Both the position numbers and the translations under genes were made by a program. A DNA stretch of 64,000 nt, from the NCBI RefSeq assembly GCF_000969835.1, contig NZ_KQ033912.1, forward strand, positions 1,134,216-1,198,215, written 5' to 3'. The stretch's first letter is position 1, and each line of letters begins with the position of its first letter. The notes beneath the pieces were generated by a model that saw only the letters and a program-made list of their open reading frames with translations, was not told where the DNA came from and searched no databases. Below are positions 43,015-50,888 of the stretch, one piece after another. This stretch comes from Parabacteroides goldsteinii DSM 19448 = WAL 12034. GTDB taxonomy: Bacteria; Bacteroidota; Bacteroidia; Bacteroidales; Tannerellaceae.

Positions 43015-43287
43015 ATGAACAAAACAGAATTTATCACAGCTGTAGCGGAAAAATCCGGTTTAAGTAAGGCTGATGCCAAGAAAGCAGTAGATGCTTTTGT
43101 TGAAACAGTATCCGACGAAATGAAAGCAGGAGGAAAAATTGCTCTTCTAGGTTTCGGTTCATTCTCCGTAACTGAAAAAGCAGCCCGCAAAGGCGTTAAC
43201 CCAAAGACAAAACAACCCATTGAAATCGCAGCTCGCAAAGCCATCAAATTTAAACCCGGCGCAGAGTTAAACGACAAGGTTCAGTAA
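43015..43287 (+). CDS. HU-family DNA-binding protein
   Basis: This small nucleoid protein binds and bends DNA as a dimer. The 90-residue product covers the whole family fold: an N-terminal helix pair (MNKTEFITAVAEKSGLSKAD, AKKAVDAFVETVSDEMKAG) and the KIALLGFGSFSVTEKAARKG strand region. The DNA-binding arm contains NPKTKQPIEI, including the intercalating Pro. HU is the best label; IHF-type variants are less likely given the arm sequence. It stands alone behind a roughly 130-bp divergent promoter region and ends at a hairpin. Confidence 0.95.
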   Translation: MNKTEFITAVAEKSGLSKADAKKAVDAFVETVSDEMKAGGKIALLGFGSFSVTEKAARKGVNPKTKQPIEIAARKAIKFKPGAELNDKVQ

Positions 43288-43313
43288 GAAACGGAATATT
43301 TTCATATTCGAAG

Positions 43314-43360
43314 AGGTGTTGCAAAAGTGTCATTTGTCAGTTTTACAACACCTTCTTTAT
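43314..43360 (+). terminator. Terminator after the HU gene
   Basis: AGGTGTTG (43314-43321) pairs with CAACACCT (43346-43353); the stem continues through AAAA/TTTT and a T-rich tract follows. Confidence 0.7.
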
Positions 43361-43387
43361 TCTTTCATTGTTGGAATGTTGTTTTAT

Positions 43388-43469
43388 CATATATTGTGAT
43401 ACAGTATTCGCATATATTATGATACTGCATTCTCATATATTATGATATTCTTTTCGCATAATATATGAT
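43388..43469. repeat. 23-bp tandem repeat, about 3.6 copies
   Basis: Units start at 43388, 43411, 43434 and 43457. The conserved core is CATATATTATGATA, with a more variable TGCATTC-type spacer. The period is exactly 23 bp. Confidence 0.75.
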
Positions 43470-43817
43470 AAAATAATTCCAGAGAACATCACTGCCCCCT
43501 GGAACCCACACTAGTATTAATATTAAACTTACCTGATTACACAGGTTAGTATTGTTATTCCGAACAAAACATGATTACGGGACTTCGGTCCCGTTTCATC
43601 TATCACATTACAAAGATCCTGCTTTTCAATCAATTATCATTGCATTTATGGTTCTCATGCCGCACCAGGCGACTCCAGAAAGCCTCTTTGTAAGCAACTG
43701 CTGTTATCTTAATTTCATTTTCCGCAACAACGAGAATACGTCAAACATATATACTCTCAATTTGCAGACCATCCGCTCCGCACAGCACGAATAGAGTAAA
43801 TCAAATGAATTATGCGA
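43470..43817. other. Gene-free region with a UUCG hairpin
   Basis: The stretch between the tandem repeat and the fimbrial operon has no supported gene. ACGGGAC-TTCG-GTCCCGT at 43577-43594 is a perfect 7-bp hairpin with a stable tetraloop, possibly a weak terminator. Confidence 0.4.
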
Positions 43818-44783
43818 TCAAAGACCACCCTCATGCTGGAAATACCAGGTCCATCCGTTAATATTAATCTGAAGGACCAGCCAGGGATCGTTGTCGGCAA
43901 AGAAAAAGACGATCTTATATTCACTCTCCCGGTCGAGATATTCCTGAGCGCTCATATTATGCCCTTCGATTTTTGTCATCACCAGAAAATCGGTCAGATT
44001 GATATTGAATACCTTTTTACCTGTAGCCTTCTCTGTTACCACAAAACGGGCGTTACGGTTCGCAAGAAACCGCATCGTATTCAGTTCGACAATACCTGCT
44101 GCCAGATTCTTTTGTTCGATATGATAAGGACGGAAACTAAGATTATCATCTCCAAGCAGCGAATTATCGTGTGCCAGATAACCGTTGGATTCGATTATTT
44201 CATAGGTATAGGCATTCACATCTACCCCCCAGGAGTCTTCATTGCTTCCCTGAAAAACAAACCGTACTTTATTGGTATCTTTTATCAGGTTGATGATCTC
44301 CGTCTGATCGGTGGTACCGGTAAAGTCCACGTTATTAATCTCGCCATACCAAAGCGGCTCGAGTTCCTTATCGATGATAAGTGTTTCCTCACGTTTCAAT
44401 TGTAGCTTCAGGTCAGTGATGGAGGAAACACCTGCCTGCAACGATGTTATATCATATGAATCATGTGCACCTGCCCATGCCATAAACTGGTATTGTCCGA
44501 CAGGTAACTTAACTTCCATCAAATAACTGCCTGTTCCCAATGTACTCCCTTCCTCTGCTTGTTTAAACAGGAACTTGCCGTCTTTATCAAATACATAAAG
44601 CTCCACTTTATCCACCTGCGAATGGAATGCATCAGCAAATTCCATATTGTAATCATACTTAAACTTAACAAACAAACGGCACTCCAGCAGATCTTCGTTA
44701 AAGCTATCGCATGAAGTCATTATCAGGGAGCCGATAAGGACAAACCACATGGCTATGTGACGTAATAGGCTTTTTAGCTTCAT
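43818..44783 (-). CDS. FimB/Mfa2-family fimbrial anchor lipoprotein
   Basis: The 321-residue lipoprotein has a signal with lipobox SLIMTSC (Cys25) and the Mfa2/FimB pattern. This includes LLECRLFVKFKYDYNMEFAD, FHSQVDKVELYVFDKDGKFL and YLMEVKLPVGQYQFMAWAG, with WTWYFQHEGGL at the end. In Porphyromonas, Mfa2 anchors the short fimbria to the outer membrane and limits its length. It lies downstream of the major-subunit gene, separated from it by about 300 bp containing a nested inverted-repeat element. It may therefore be transcribed separately from the rest of the fimbrial operon. The name is by family resemblance; the partner subunit is not proven. Confidence 0.85.
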   Translation of the reverse strand: MKLKSLLRHIAMWFVLIGSLIMTSCDSFNEDLLECRLFVKFKYDYNMEFADAFHSQVDKVELYVFDKDGKFLFKQAEEGSTLGTGSYLMEVKLPVGQYQFMAWAGAHDSYDITSLQAGVSSITDLKLQLKREETLIIDKELEPLWYGEINNVDFTGTTDQTEIINLIKDTNKVRFVFQGSNEDSWGVDVNAYTYEIIESNGYLAHDNSLLGDDNLSFRPYHIEQKNLAAGIVELNTMRFLANRNARFVVTEKATGKKVFNINLTDFLVMTKIEGHNMSAQEYLDRESEYKIVFFFADNDPWLVLQININGWTWYFQHEGGL

Positions 44784-44932
44784 ATTTTTCAGTTTTCTAA
44801 TTATTCTATATATAGAGGAAAAGATATTTCTTCTTTTCTCGTTATTTCCAATTCAATGGACAGAACTGCCTGTTCTGTCAAATACAAATCCCAGAGTTTT
44901 ATCAAGTCTCCGGCAACTCTTTTGCTAAAAAT

Positions 44933-45071
44933 AAAGGGGGTGTCACAAAAGTCTGTTTGTCATGGCGGACTTGATCCGCCAACTCATACTAGATTAAATA
45001 CATTATTAATATGCGATCCCGGGACAAGCCCGGGATGACAGGATAGTGACTTTTGACACACCTCCTTTTAT
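44933..45071. repeat. Nested inverted-repeat (MITE/REP-like) element
   Basis: Imperfect outer arms of about 20 bp (44933-44953 and 45048-45070, containing CAAAAGTC/GACTTTTG) enclose two compact hairpins: TGGCGGA/TCCGCCA (44962-44980) and ATCCCGGG/CCCGGGAT (45016-45036). These in turn are flanked by TGTCAT/ATGACA. The GC-rich core contrasts with the AT-rich surroundings. The 60-codon frame across it looks like a translated repeat, not a gene. Confidence 0.65.
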
Positions 45072-45089
45072 ATTAAAAAGATTTCGTAA

Positions 45090-46895
45090 TTATAAATCTA
45101 TCTCTTGTCTATACCAAGTCCAAGGATTGATGCCAATTTCAACAGAGATGAAACTTTCTTCTTCTTCATCTTTCTTGCCTGGATCCGGTTCAGGAATAAT
45201 CGGATAACCCGGAGTCTTTATATCCTTGATAGCAATGTCATATACAGAATTACGCACCACGCCAAACTCTCCGAGTTTATTGTTCGTGTTATCCGTATCA
45301 TTATCATGCTTAATCATAATAACATGATAGCCTTCTCCTCCTTTGTAATAATATACATTTCCATAAGCGGCTGCTCCATGTGCTATAATTTCAGTTTGAT
45401 AGAATTCTGTTGCAATTTTCTTCGCTCCATCCTCCACAGAAGCATAAGTTCCATCAGAAATTTTAGCATCAAACTGAACTTTGGTAGGAAGAGTAACAGG
45501 ATCCACACCTGATACATTATATTTCACTAAAGAATCAATGTAAGCACCAAATGAATTGGTAACCGTAGTCTGAAGGTAATTATCCGGGTCTTTATCCTTA
45601 TATTTTGACGTTAATTCCGCCTCAATGTACTTCTGTACCAATTTGTAAGAATAATACCCATTAGTACCAATCTGAATCCAGTCACTTCCAGATTTAACAT
45701 TTCCTGAAGCATCCACATCGTCATCGCTGTTAGCAGCTGCTGTTCCGTCATAAACTCCGCCAGTATAATTATCGCCATTATCCGGAAGTAGCAACCCTTT
45801 AGGCTGACTTTCCACCTTCAACAAAACATGTGTAGTGTAGGCCTGGTAGTTATCATTTTCTTCCTGCGTATTCTCCAGGCAATACAAAGCCGGGATCTTA
45901 GAGGCATTAGAACCTGTAGAGTCGGCTGTTGCAGCTACCCAAGTCGATGGCGATACAGTAGCATGCGTATAATAATCATAATTATCCGTATATGGAGTGG
46001 TTGTTATATCCGCCATAGACGTTTTCTGCCCATCATAGTTCGGGTCTACCCTGTAAGAACCGAAATGCCATTTATCAAACGGAGTGATACAACCACGAGC
46101 CGTTGTTTCCAACCACGTCTTAGTTCTCTCAGACATCGGGTAATATTTTTTATTCGTCACATTTAATGTCCATCCGACAGTATTAATATCCAAGGTGGAT
46201 TGCGGATAATTAACATCCGCAAACAAACGAACTTTTGCAGCTACACGGTCTACGGTAACTTTATAAGGTTTGCCTTCCGCCTCACCTGCAGTCGCATAAG
46301 TTACCAGATCATTATCTGTTACAGTAACCGAACCACCTGCATCTGTAACCGTTGTCGGTTCTAGCTTGCCTTTGGCATTGGTCATCATAAAGTTATTCTG
46401 ATTTGTACCGCCGATAACTGCACCTACACTAGTCTTAGCAATAATTTTATTTACATCATCGAATGTACTGGCAGAAGCCACATTTGTTGTAAATTCAGTA
46501 GATGGATTTAATATGATCATAAAAGCTTTCGAATTCTTATCCACTTTAAAAGCCTTTGTCGGGGTTCCGTCAGGCTGTCCCGGAGTTCCTATTTCAGGCT
46601 CTCCCGTCCCCCATGACAATTTAGTCAACAATGCCGGATTATTCGATCCTGTAAGATGGCTATCAAAGAAAAGAGCCATCATTGTATTGACTTTCGATTC
46701 ATCAGCCGTACCATTTTCCTGATCAGGATTATGCAAAGCCTTGGTAGTTGTCGTTGTCACAACATTCAGAGAAACCCAAGCATCACCTCCTGCTCCAGTA
46801 CCGCCGCCGTCATCTCCACCATCCGGCAGATTTTCACTACACGCTGCAAACATAAAGGATGCAAGCGCAAACATAAAAAGATTCTTCTTTTTCAT
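45090..46895 (-). CDS. Mfa1-family major fimbrial subunit
   Basis: The 601-residue lipoprotein precursor starts at the ATG at 46895 (MKKKNLFMFALASFMFAACS; a TTG upstream is rejected). The prolipoprotein cysteine is followed by a flexible Gly/Asp linker. The N-terminal fimbrillin domain includes GDAWVSLNVVTTTTTKAL, FKVDKNSKAFMIILNPSTEF and YKVTVDRVAAKVRLFADV. The C-terminal domain ends GINPWTWYRQEIDL, the beta-strand that in Mfa1-type pilins completes the neighbouring subunit. In this family the N-terminal segment is removed by a protease on the surface before donor-strand polymerisation. It heads the section upstream of the Mfa2-like anchor and follows the DUF3868/DUF3575 genes. Confidence 0.85.
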   Translation of the reverse strand: MKKKNLFMFALASFMFAACSENLPDGGDDGGGTGAGGDAWVSLNVVTTTTTKALHNPDQENGTADESKVNTMMALFFDSHLTGSNNPALLTKLSWGTGEPEIGTPGQPDGTPTKAFKVDKNSKAFMIILNPSTEFTTNVASASTFDDVNKIIAKTSVGAVIGGTNQNNFMMTNAKGKLEPTTVTDAGGSVTVTDNDLVTYATAGEAEGKPYKVTVDRVAAKVRLFADVNYPQSTLDINTVGWTLNVTNKKYYPMSERTKTWLETTARGCITPFDKWHFGSYRVDPNYDGQKTSMADITTTPYTDNYDYYTHATVSPSTWVAATADSTGSNASKIPALYCLENTQEENDNYQAYTTHVLLKVESQPKGLLLPDNGDNYTGGVYDGTAAANSDDDVDASGNVKSGSDWIQIGTNGYYSYKLVQKYIEAELTSKYKDKDPDNYLQTTVTNSFGAYIDSLVKYNVSGVDPVTLPTKVQFDAKISDGTYASVEDGAKKIATEFYQTEIIAHGAAAYGNVYYYKGGEGYHVIMIKHDNDTDNTNNKLGEFGVVRNSVYDIAIKDIKTPGYPIIPEPDPGKKDEEEESFISVEIGINPWTWYRQEIDL

Positions 46896-46932
46896 TTCAC
46901 TCAATTTTAATTAGTAATTTTCACTCATTTAT

Positions 46933-48438
46933 TTATCTAATTGTCTTCTCAATCTCAGCAATATTCGCCTTTTTCTTTGCCAACTCATCCAGATTATCTT
47001 TGGCAGCTTCCAGTCCTGAACCTGCGGCTGCTTTCAAATATTTTTCAGCTTGTTTATAGTCTCCTTTCAATAAAGCTACTACACCGCGTGAATTAATATA
47101 TTCAGGTTCTTTTGAATCCACCTTATTCAGATAACGCTCGGCCGCAACCAGATCTTTACGCAAGATAGCTGCCGCTGCCGCATTCATATTGGCTATCTCA
47201 TTTTCCGGGTACATCCGTACAGCCACTTCGAATACATCGACAAACTCCTGTGAGCCGGCCGGATAACTATTGGCAACCATGAACATTTCATTCAGGCTTA
47301 GGTTCTGCGGACGCGTTTTAATAACTTCCTTCGCTTCTTCCACATCAAAGTTCTTTACGTTAAAGTTGACTTTACAAACAGCAACACGCAGACGCGGATA
47401 TACATTTCTCAGCAAATATTGATAAGGCATACCGCTCTGAAGCTGTTTCAACTTCGCTTTTCTTTCTGTTTCAAGCGGATAGTTATCAATGATAGCCAGC
47501 ACCTCCTCCTTATAATCCATATCTCCGGCTTCCAGTGCTTTCACCAGACCGTCCCAGTTTTCACCCCCGAAAATGGTTTGATACTGATTCCTGCGGAAGT
47601 CATAACGGGAACCCAGATAGTCACGTAATGCCATCGCACGTCCTTCGGACAAACGCTTATTGTTAGCCAGCGAGCCTTCCGGAGAAGCATATCCTACAAT
47701 ATCCAGACTTTTAACTTCAACACTCGGATCCGACTTCAACTCATCGATCATCGTCCGTATCTTAGCCAGTTCCTGGGGATTATTCATATATTCAGGACGA
47801 ATATCTACTTTATTCACCTCAAAATCCAGAAAACTTTCCACCTGTATATCACGGCGTTTAATTTCTTCGACTACCGGTTTAATAAAAGCCATATGCGGTA
47901 CAATAGCGTAGGGTTCCGGTATATATTCCAGTGTTACTCTGTCTACAACCGGTTCCACTTTCATCAATAATGTCTCACCACAACCGCATTCATCTCGTTG
48001 AATATCCAGATGGGCATCAGCCATCCATGATTCATAAGGAAGGATATAACGATATTGAATCGTTTCGCTTGTCGGCCTATGCACTCGCTTAACAATATAA
48101 GGTTTTTCATAACCGGCTTTCTCCGCCGCATTCATCAGAGAAAGCGAACGTTCGTAAACCCGATATTCATCTCTCCCTTTCATTGTTACTTCAGGCAGAT
48201 TACAACTCTTTTCTGAAGAAACCAGCTGCGGGATAAGGTCCACACCACGAGTCGATTTGACTTTCACTCCATTCAGGACGATGTCCATATCTATATAAAG
48301 AGAGTCTCCCACCTGTTCCAGCCGTACGGGATTTACCGTAATACTTCCTTCAAAAGAGCGCGACTGTGCCTTTACCTGAAGAACATTCAGACAGGTAAAA
48401 GCCAGCAGGCATATAATGAATTGTATATTTCTTTTCAT
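46933..48438 (-). CDS. DUF3868/OmpA-like outer-membrane protein of the fimbrial operon
   Basis: The 501-residue product is read from the ATG at 48438; the GTG one codon earlier is possible. It has a signal peptide (to VKAQ) and an N-terminal DUF3868-like domain (about 25-210) with a CGCG pair. An OmpA-type domain follows: MIDELKSDPSVEVKSLDIVG, YASPEGSLANNKRLSEGRAM, ALRDYLG. The C-terminal region of TPR-like helices includes NMNAAAAAILRKDLVAAERY. OmpA-like domains bind peptidoglycan or shape the outer membrane. It overlaps functionally with the DUF3575 gene 10 nt upstream. The pair is a recurring companion of Mfa1-type fimbriae. Confidence 0.82.
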   Translation of the reverse strand: MKRNIQFIICLLAFTCLNVLQVKAQSRSFEGSITVNPVRLEQVGDSLYIDMDIVLNGVKVKSTRGVDLIPQLVSSEKSCNLPEVTMKGRDEYRVYERSLSLMNAAEKAGYEKPYIVKRVHRPTSETIQYRYILPYESWMADAHLDIQRDECGCGETLLMKVEPVVDRVTLEYIPEPYAIVPHMAFIKPVVEEIKRRDIQVESFLDFEVNKVDIRPEYMNNPQELAKIRTMIDELKSDPSVEVKSLDIVGYASPEGSLANNKRLSEGRAMALRDYLGSRYDFRRNQYQTIFGGENWDGLVKALEAGDMDYKEEVLAIIDNYPLETERKAKLKQLQSGMPYQYLLRNVYPRLRVAVCKVNFNVKNFDVEEAKEVIKTRPQNLSLNEMFMVANSYPAGSQEFVDVFEVAVRMYPENEIANMNAAAAAILRKDLVAAERYLNKVDSKEPEYINSRGVVALLKGDYKQAEKYLKAAAGSGLEAAKDNLDELAKKKANIAEIEKTIR

Positions 48439-48448
48439 CACTCTTCTT

Positions 48449-49015
48449 TTATTTAATCAGATAAATAATTGACAAAGCTGCTTTCGTCGGGCCGAAATAA
48501 TTTCGTCCGGTATCTTTCAGTTTAGAGCCGCACTCCGCACAAGGATATTTTTCATATTCTATACGTGCATATCCCAGACCGACAGACGCTTCTATACTCC
48601 AACGTTTTTTCAATATCCAGGAATGCCCGACCGAAATACCGCCTCCATACAGATGTCCCTGATACCGGTTCTTTTGCATATTTTTGCTGAAAATACCCGG
48701 CAAGCCACCGACATTGAAGTCGGCATAATGTCCATGCAACCCTACGAACGTACGGTTGAAACTTTCGCAAAACCAGTAACGCACCTCCGGTTGTACGCCC
48801 CAGTGACGCAAGCGGCGGCCATTATCCGGTTTCCACGGGTTATAGTTGACAGGAATATCTAATGTCCATTTACGGGCCAGTCCAAATTCCAATCCCAAGT
48901 TCACCGTCGTCGTTGCATCATATAATAGATTGCTTTTGACTGCAATTTTCTGCGCTTTACTCTCGATGACCAGGCATCCGAGCATGAAGAACAGGAGTAT
49001 AAAGGCTCTTTTCAT
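48449..49015 (-). CDS. DUF3575 outer-membrane protein of the fimbrial operon
   Basis: The 188-residue product has a signal peptide (to ESKAQ) and a DUF3575 body (IAVKSNLLYDATTTVNLGLE, WTLDIPVNYNPW, RHWGVQPEVRYWFCESFNRT). Alternating aromatic strands suggest a small beta-barrel. In Porphyromonas gingivalis, DUF3575 proteins accompany OmpA-like partners and are linked to fimbria assembly. It lies directly upstream of the DUF3868/OmpA-like gene and downstream of the tip-like proteins. It is therefore probably an outer-membrane component of the same assembly. Confidence 0.82.
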   Translation of the reverse strand: MKRAFILLFFMLGCLVIESKAQKIAVKSNLLYDATTTVNLGLEFGLARKWTLDIPVNYNPWKPDNGRRLRHWGVQPEVRYWFCESFNRTFVGLHGHYADFNVGGLPGIFSKNMQKNRYQGHLYGGGISVGHSWILKKRWSIEASVGLGYARIEYEKYPCAECGSKLKDTGRNYFGPTKAALSIIYLIK

Positions 49016-49026
49016 CTATATTACTT

Positions 49027-50862
49027 TTAATTTACGGAAATACTGTTTCCTAACTGAGTTATATCTATTTTAATACGCTGTGTCGCCATGCCGGATGATG
49101 AATTATTATCAATAGTTGTCAAATACACAATTCCGTTTCGCGTATCTGTGCCCGGATTAGGCAAAACTTCTATAAATATTGCTCCGTCATCTACTGTGAT
49201 ATTATCCGTATCATTTCGTTCTTCACCGGAAGAAGGACGCAACTTTATCCAGTTTTTAGGACTATATACCGCATTATCTTCCACATAGCCAGACAAGCAA
49301 GTATAGTTTACCTTTCTATACTGAGGGTCCCTGTTTGTCGTCGGCATATATTGTATCGTCTCCCCTCCGGCATTAATAGCCTTTCTCTGATTAATATGGA
49401 TCTGCTTCTCCAGATTTCCTAGCTTAAGTGTGATGTAAGCATTTTGTCTAAGTGCTGTACCCTCCTGATTAAACTGAAATTCATCATAAAACTGTAAATA
49501 ATTTTTTACTTCCACATTTACGGGAGTTACATTAGGGTCCGAAGAACCAGCACCTGCAATAGAAATCCCAAAAGGAGAAACCAATCTATATGCATAATCA
49601 GCCAAACTTCTTTCATCACTTATCTTATTCGAATTTGGAAAAATAGTCTTACAATCGGTTATTACCCTAAAAGCCTCATATTCGGCAGTTTCATTCGTAT
49701 AAGCAAAAAAGACGGAGTTACTTACGCCCAAATAATAATCATTATTGGCTATTATCTCATATGTATTACTATCATCGACCAGTACGCTATAATCAAGTGC
49801 CGTATTCGATGGCTTGGAAACTTTAGCATCGGCAACCGTATCAAATCCCGGCCCATGAACTTTGTTTATAGTAAACGTATATAACTTATTACGCACCAGA
49901 TTCATCAAAGTCAGATTATCATCCACGATCGCTATTTTATAAAAATAATTACGCCCTTCATAAGTACCCTGAATAATAAAATAAGTATTATTAGATACAG
50001 GCGATTCATATAAATAAATCGGCTTGTCCGCCGTACTTTGACCGCCGGAAACAGCAGAGGTTGCGATTAAAGGAGACGAATAGCTCGCATCATAACGTAA
50101 TTCAGTTAAACCTGAGGTATTGTAAACAGCACCATCGGATTTATGTAACTGTCCTTGACGCGGAACATTCACAATCGCCGTAATGCCTGTGAAATCGAAA
50201 TTAGATGCAGCATTGACTATGGCTATTTTAGACACAACCCGGCTCAATAACAAAGAACTGCCATCTGTATTCTCTATTCTTGTCGAATTATTTATCTCAT
50301 CAACCTCTAACAGGTAACTCATAGGAATTGTCTCGCCTTCGCCACTATAAGGAACAACCGACTGTGCAGGAATAGCCAACGGCTCAGTTAATAAGTTGGA
50401 ACATGCCTCTGACAAAGTCGTTACACCAACTTTCAGATTAGCTGTAAAACTCTCAATTTCAAATTCATATCCCGAATCGGCATCTCCATAATAAAATTCA
50501 CTCTGCGGATTCGCCAATATTAATAAATGATACTTCGTACCAGAAGGTTGCCTAGTAAGCAAAACATATCTCTTCCCTATAAGTTCAAAAGCCTGGACAG
50601 CTTCTACAAAAGTCGCTGAAGCTTCGTCATTTCCTTTAAACACTAGTATCCAAGGAGTAATACCTACCGTGTTTTCATCATTCAAACCTTTGGTAACAGG
50701 AAGCTTATATGAATCTGCACGGGTAAAAATCTCAATTCTTACTTTATCATCTACTATTTCTTCTGGATCTTCCGATATCAAAACCTCATGTTCACAACTG
50801 GTCACAAATAGCAGAATAGCTAAAAGAAACAGATAGTTTATATGTATTATAATTTTCCTCAT
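49027..50862 (-). CDS. Fimbrillin-family accessory or tip lipoprotein
   Basis: The 611-residue lipoprotein starts best at the ATG at 50862 (MRKIIIHINYLFLLAILLFV, then TSC). Codons upstream at 50892 (TTG) and 50883 (ATG) overlap or nearly touch the preceding gene. The N-terminal half follows the fimbrillin pattern (DKVRIEIFTRADSYKLPVTK, VGITPWILVFKGNDEA, YHLLILANPQSEFYYG). Later strands include LRQNAYITLKLGNLEKQIHI, a BACON/DUF4906-like segment. It is probably an accessory or tip component of the fimbria encoded in this operon. The exact family was not resolved. Confidence 0.72.
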   Translation of the reverse strand: MRKIIIHINYLFLLAILLFVTSCEHEVLISEDPEEIVDDKVRIEIFTRADSYKLPVTKGLNDENTVGITPWILVFKGNDEASATFVEAVQAFELIGKRYVLLTRQPSGTKYHLLILANPQSEFYYGDADSGYEFEIESFTANLKVGVTTLSEACSNLLTEPLAIPAQSVVPYSGEGETIPMSYLLEVDEINNSTRIENTDGSSLLLSRVVSKIAIVNAASNFDFTGITAIVNVPRQGQLHKSDGAVYNTSGLTELRYDASYSSPLIATSAVSGGQSTADKPIYLYESPVSNNTYFIIQGTYEGRNYFYKIAIVDDNLTLMNLVRNKLYTFTINKVHGPGFDTVADAKVSKPSNTALDYSVLVDDSNTYEIIANNDYYLGVSNSVFFAYTNETAEYEAFRVITDCKTIFPNSNKISDERSLADYAYRLVSPFGISIAGAGSSDPNVTPVNVEVKNYLQFYDEFQFNQEGTALRQNAYITLKLGNLEKQIHINQRKAINAGGETIQYMPTTNRDPQYRKVNYTCLSGYVEDNAVYSPKNWIKLRPSSGEERNDTDNITVDDGAIFIEVLPNPGTDTRNGIVYLTTIDNNSSSGMATQRIKIDITQLGNSISVN

Positions 50863-50888
50863 TTTATTACCTTCAAAAAACATAGTCG

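Noticed and set aside
43388..43469. CRISPR array
   Set aside because: The repeats are tandem without unique spacers, AT-rich, few in number, and no cas genes are present.
43552..43794. An 80-codon open frame between the HU and fimbrial genes
   Set aside because: It has no domain, no promoter motif or leader, and includes a UUCG hairpin; its composition looks non-coding.
44856..45038. A 60-codon open frame ending DPGTSPG
   Set aside because: It is the translation of the nested inverted-repeat element, a common annotation artefact.
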